Assembly: GCF_001570585.1 (NCBI RefSeq)
Contig: NZ_BBXF01000006.1
Coordinates: 266,383-330,382 of the forward strand
Source of the DNA: Herbidospora daliensis
GTDB taxonomy: Bacteria; Actinomycetota; Actinomycetes; Streptosporangiales; Streptosporangiaceae
Direction: 5' to 3'
Length of the DNA stretch: 64,000 nucleotides
Shown here: in pieces, positions 62,885 through 64,000 of the stretch
How the letters are laid out: every line of letters starts with the position of its first letter
Numbering within the stretch: the stretch's first letter is position 1
Translations under genes and position numbers: made by a program
Notes under the pieces: model-generated
Database searches by the model: none
The model's input: the letters and a program-made list of their open reading frames with translations, nothing else
What the model was told of the DNA's origin: nothing

Positions 62885-63715
62885 CCGAGTTTCTGCGACA
62901 GAGGCGATCAGGCGCGGCGAAGACGATTCGCCCCGAGCGACTGCGGCGAATCCGGGCCATGGACGCCAGGGACTATCTGGGGCAAGTGCGATCTTGTTTA
63001 GCGGCGAAAAACGATTCGCATCGAACAGTTCTGGCGGGCACGGGTTACATGCGCGGCCGCCAAAGCGACTCGGTCACCGCGGCGACCGGGAGCGGCCCGT
63101 AGATGTGCGTGAACTCGAAGATTTTGCGTGGCAGAGGCGTTGGAGTCGTGACCAGTGCGACTTGCGAAGTTCCTGCTGCAGACGGCGTCGTGAGCAGACA
63201 TCGAGGTGAGTCGTCGGGAGTTGTGCGGCGGACATGGTCGTGTGCATAGGCGAACGCGACTTGCCCGGAGTCCCGGACCGGACCCGGTCATGCGCGGCTG
63301 CTGAGTCGATCCTGCGGCCGACCTGTTCAGGGAAGCCGGCTGAGGCGGCTCACGTGAAAATCTGGGGCGACCCGGTCGAGCGCAGCCGTTGAGGCGACCC
63401 GCGTGGGGGACCCTGCGATGACCGGAGCGAAGACAGCTGTAGACGCGACCGGTGCGGGGTTTCTGCGGCGGATGCGGTCATGCGGCTGCTTGAGCGGCTT
63501 GCCGGGAGACTCAAGGGCGAACCAGGTGCTGTGCGGCGAATCAGGTGACCCGCCCGGAGTATCTGTGGCGGACATGTATAGGGCGGCGAATGAGGTGTCC
63601 GCCCGGTCTCTGCGGTGGGCAAGGTCATGGGCGGCTGCTGAGGTGCTTCACCCTGAGCTTCTACGACGGCCGTGGCCGAGTGCGACCGCTGAGGCGGCCC
63701 GCCCGAGCCCGCCCA
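62885..63715. repeat. Degenerate ~50-bp-period tandem repeat array
   Basis: A core like TCTGCGGCGGA recurs with a period near 50 bp: at about 62892, 62941, 63029, 63076, 63122, 63172, 63222, 63271, 63311, 63361, 63412, 63462, 63562, 63608 and 63660. The units also share GGTCATG and GGCTGCTGAGGCG. Identity between units is modest, so the array is old. Its period is not a multiple of 3, and no frame stays open with coding bias. Confidence 0.75.
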
Positions 63716-63899
63716 CCCGGGAGCCGGATCAGCTTCGCCCACAGGACCGACGTTTCCGCGCCGCTCACCCAGGTCTGTGGAAAACCCCTCAGCACCGGCT
63801 CAGGCACCAAGCCGTCCCACTGCAAGGCTGCAGGTGGCGATGCCGTGTCGCCCACGCCTCGCCCTCCAACCTGCTCCCGCGCAGTCGCGTCGGTCCTCG
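63716..63899. other. Gene-free spacer
   Basis: No recognisable gene or repeat. It separates the 50-bp-period array from the 32-33-bp repeat at the window edge. Confidence 0.4.
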
Positions 63900-64000
63900 G
63901 GCTCAGGACCCCCGGAGGCGTGTCGGCCTTCGGCTCAGGATTCGCGCAGGCGCGCCGCCTTCAGGCACAAGACCCACGCAGGCGCGCCGCCCTTCAGGCA
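63900..64000. repeat. 32-33-bp tandem repeat running off the window
   Basis: Units start at about 63900, 63932, 63964 and 63997 and share GGCTCAGGA, GCAGGCGCGCCGCC and TTCA. Units two and three are the most alike. The array probably continues to the right. Confidence 0.7.

Noticed and set aside
62885-63715. CRISPR array at the right end
   Set aside because: The repeats are contiguous and degenerate with no unique spacers, and no cas genes are present.

Overview
The window is about 72% GC with strong GC bias at third codon positions, many GTG/TTG starts, PknB-type Ser/Thr kinases, a SARP/AfsR regulator, the GlgX-TreY-TreZ and TreS trehalose enzymes and a thr-rho neighbourhood. This is a filamentous actinomycete chromosome. 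Streptosporangiales is my best guess, by inference only. No rRNA, tRNA or CRISPR array is visible.

Layout. 1-2640: no gene; 540-2135 is a degenerate 8-bp-period repeat array. 2641-6023: membrane Ser/Thr kinase overlapped by a LacI regulator with two palindromic operators upstream, then a DUF305-like lipoprotein. 6100-12236: secreted/membrane protein, OmpR-type response regulator and histidine kinase (separated by a frame-broken gene remnant), and a 1034-aa AfsR-like regulator. 12298-13922: MBL hydrolase and alpha/beta hydrolase ending tail to tail on a shared CTAG. 14055-20056: glgX-treY-treZ, alpha-glucan debranching and conversion to trehalose. 20061-21309: orphan TnpB element. 21306-23111: alkylsulfatase. 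23138-26895: light-response cluster (ECF sigma, CarH/LitR-like MerR, DUF523-DUF1722 protein, photolyase). 26967-31638: PiT phosphate transporter plus small membrane protein, MOSC protein, small acidic protein, uracil-DNA glycosylase, TreS. 31791-35573: asparagine-synthetase-like protein and coiled-coil glycosyltransferase. 35523-39564: PP2C phosphatase, HTH-fused N6-adenine methylase, Ser/Thr kinase and a translationally coupled unknown protein.

39676-60309: lysA-hom and thrC-thrB-rho. In many actinomycetes these genes are consecutive; here about 13.6 kb lies between hom and thrC. It carries an APH-fold phosphotransferase, two GT39-like membrane glycosyltransferases, a secreted polysaccharide deacetylase, a DUF2079 membrane protein, four GT2-type glycosyltransferases (three clear paralogues) and a two-TM coiled-coil protein. 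The minus-strand genes from 54217 to 47328 are joined by 1-4-nt start/stop overlaps, so they probably act together on a surface glycan. An 18-codon leader ORF precedes the first glycosyltransferase.

60485-64000: NarL-type sensor/regulator pair flanked by two copies of a roughly 95-bp repeat, then a gene-free tail with a roughly 50-bp-period array and a 32-33-bp tandem repeat that runs off the window.

All identifications are from reading motifs and context; no database search was run.
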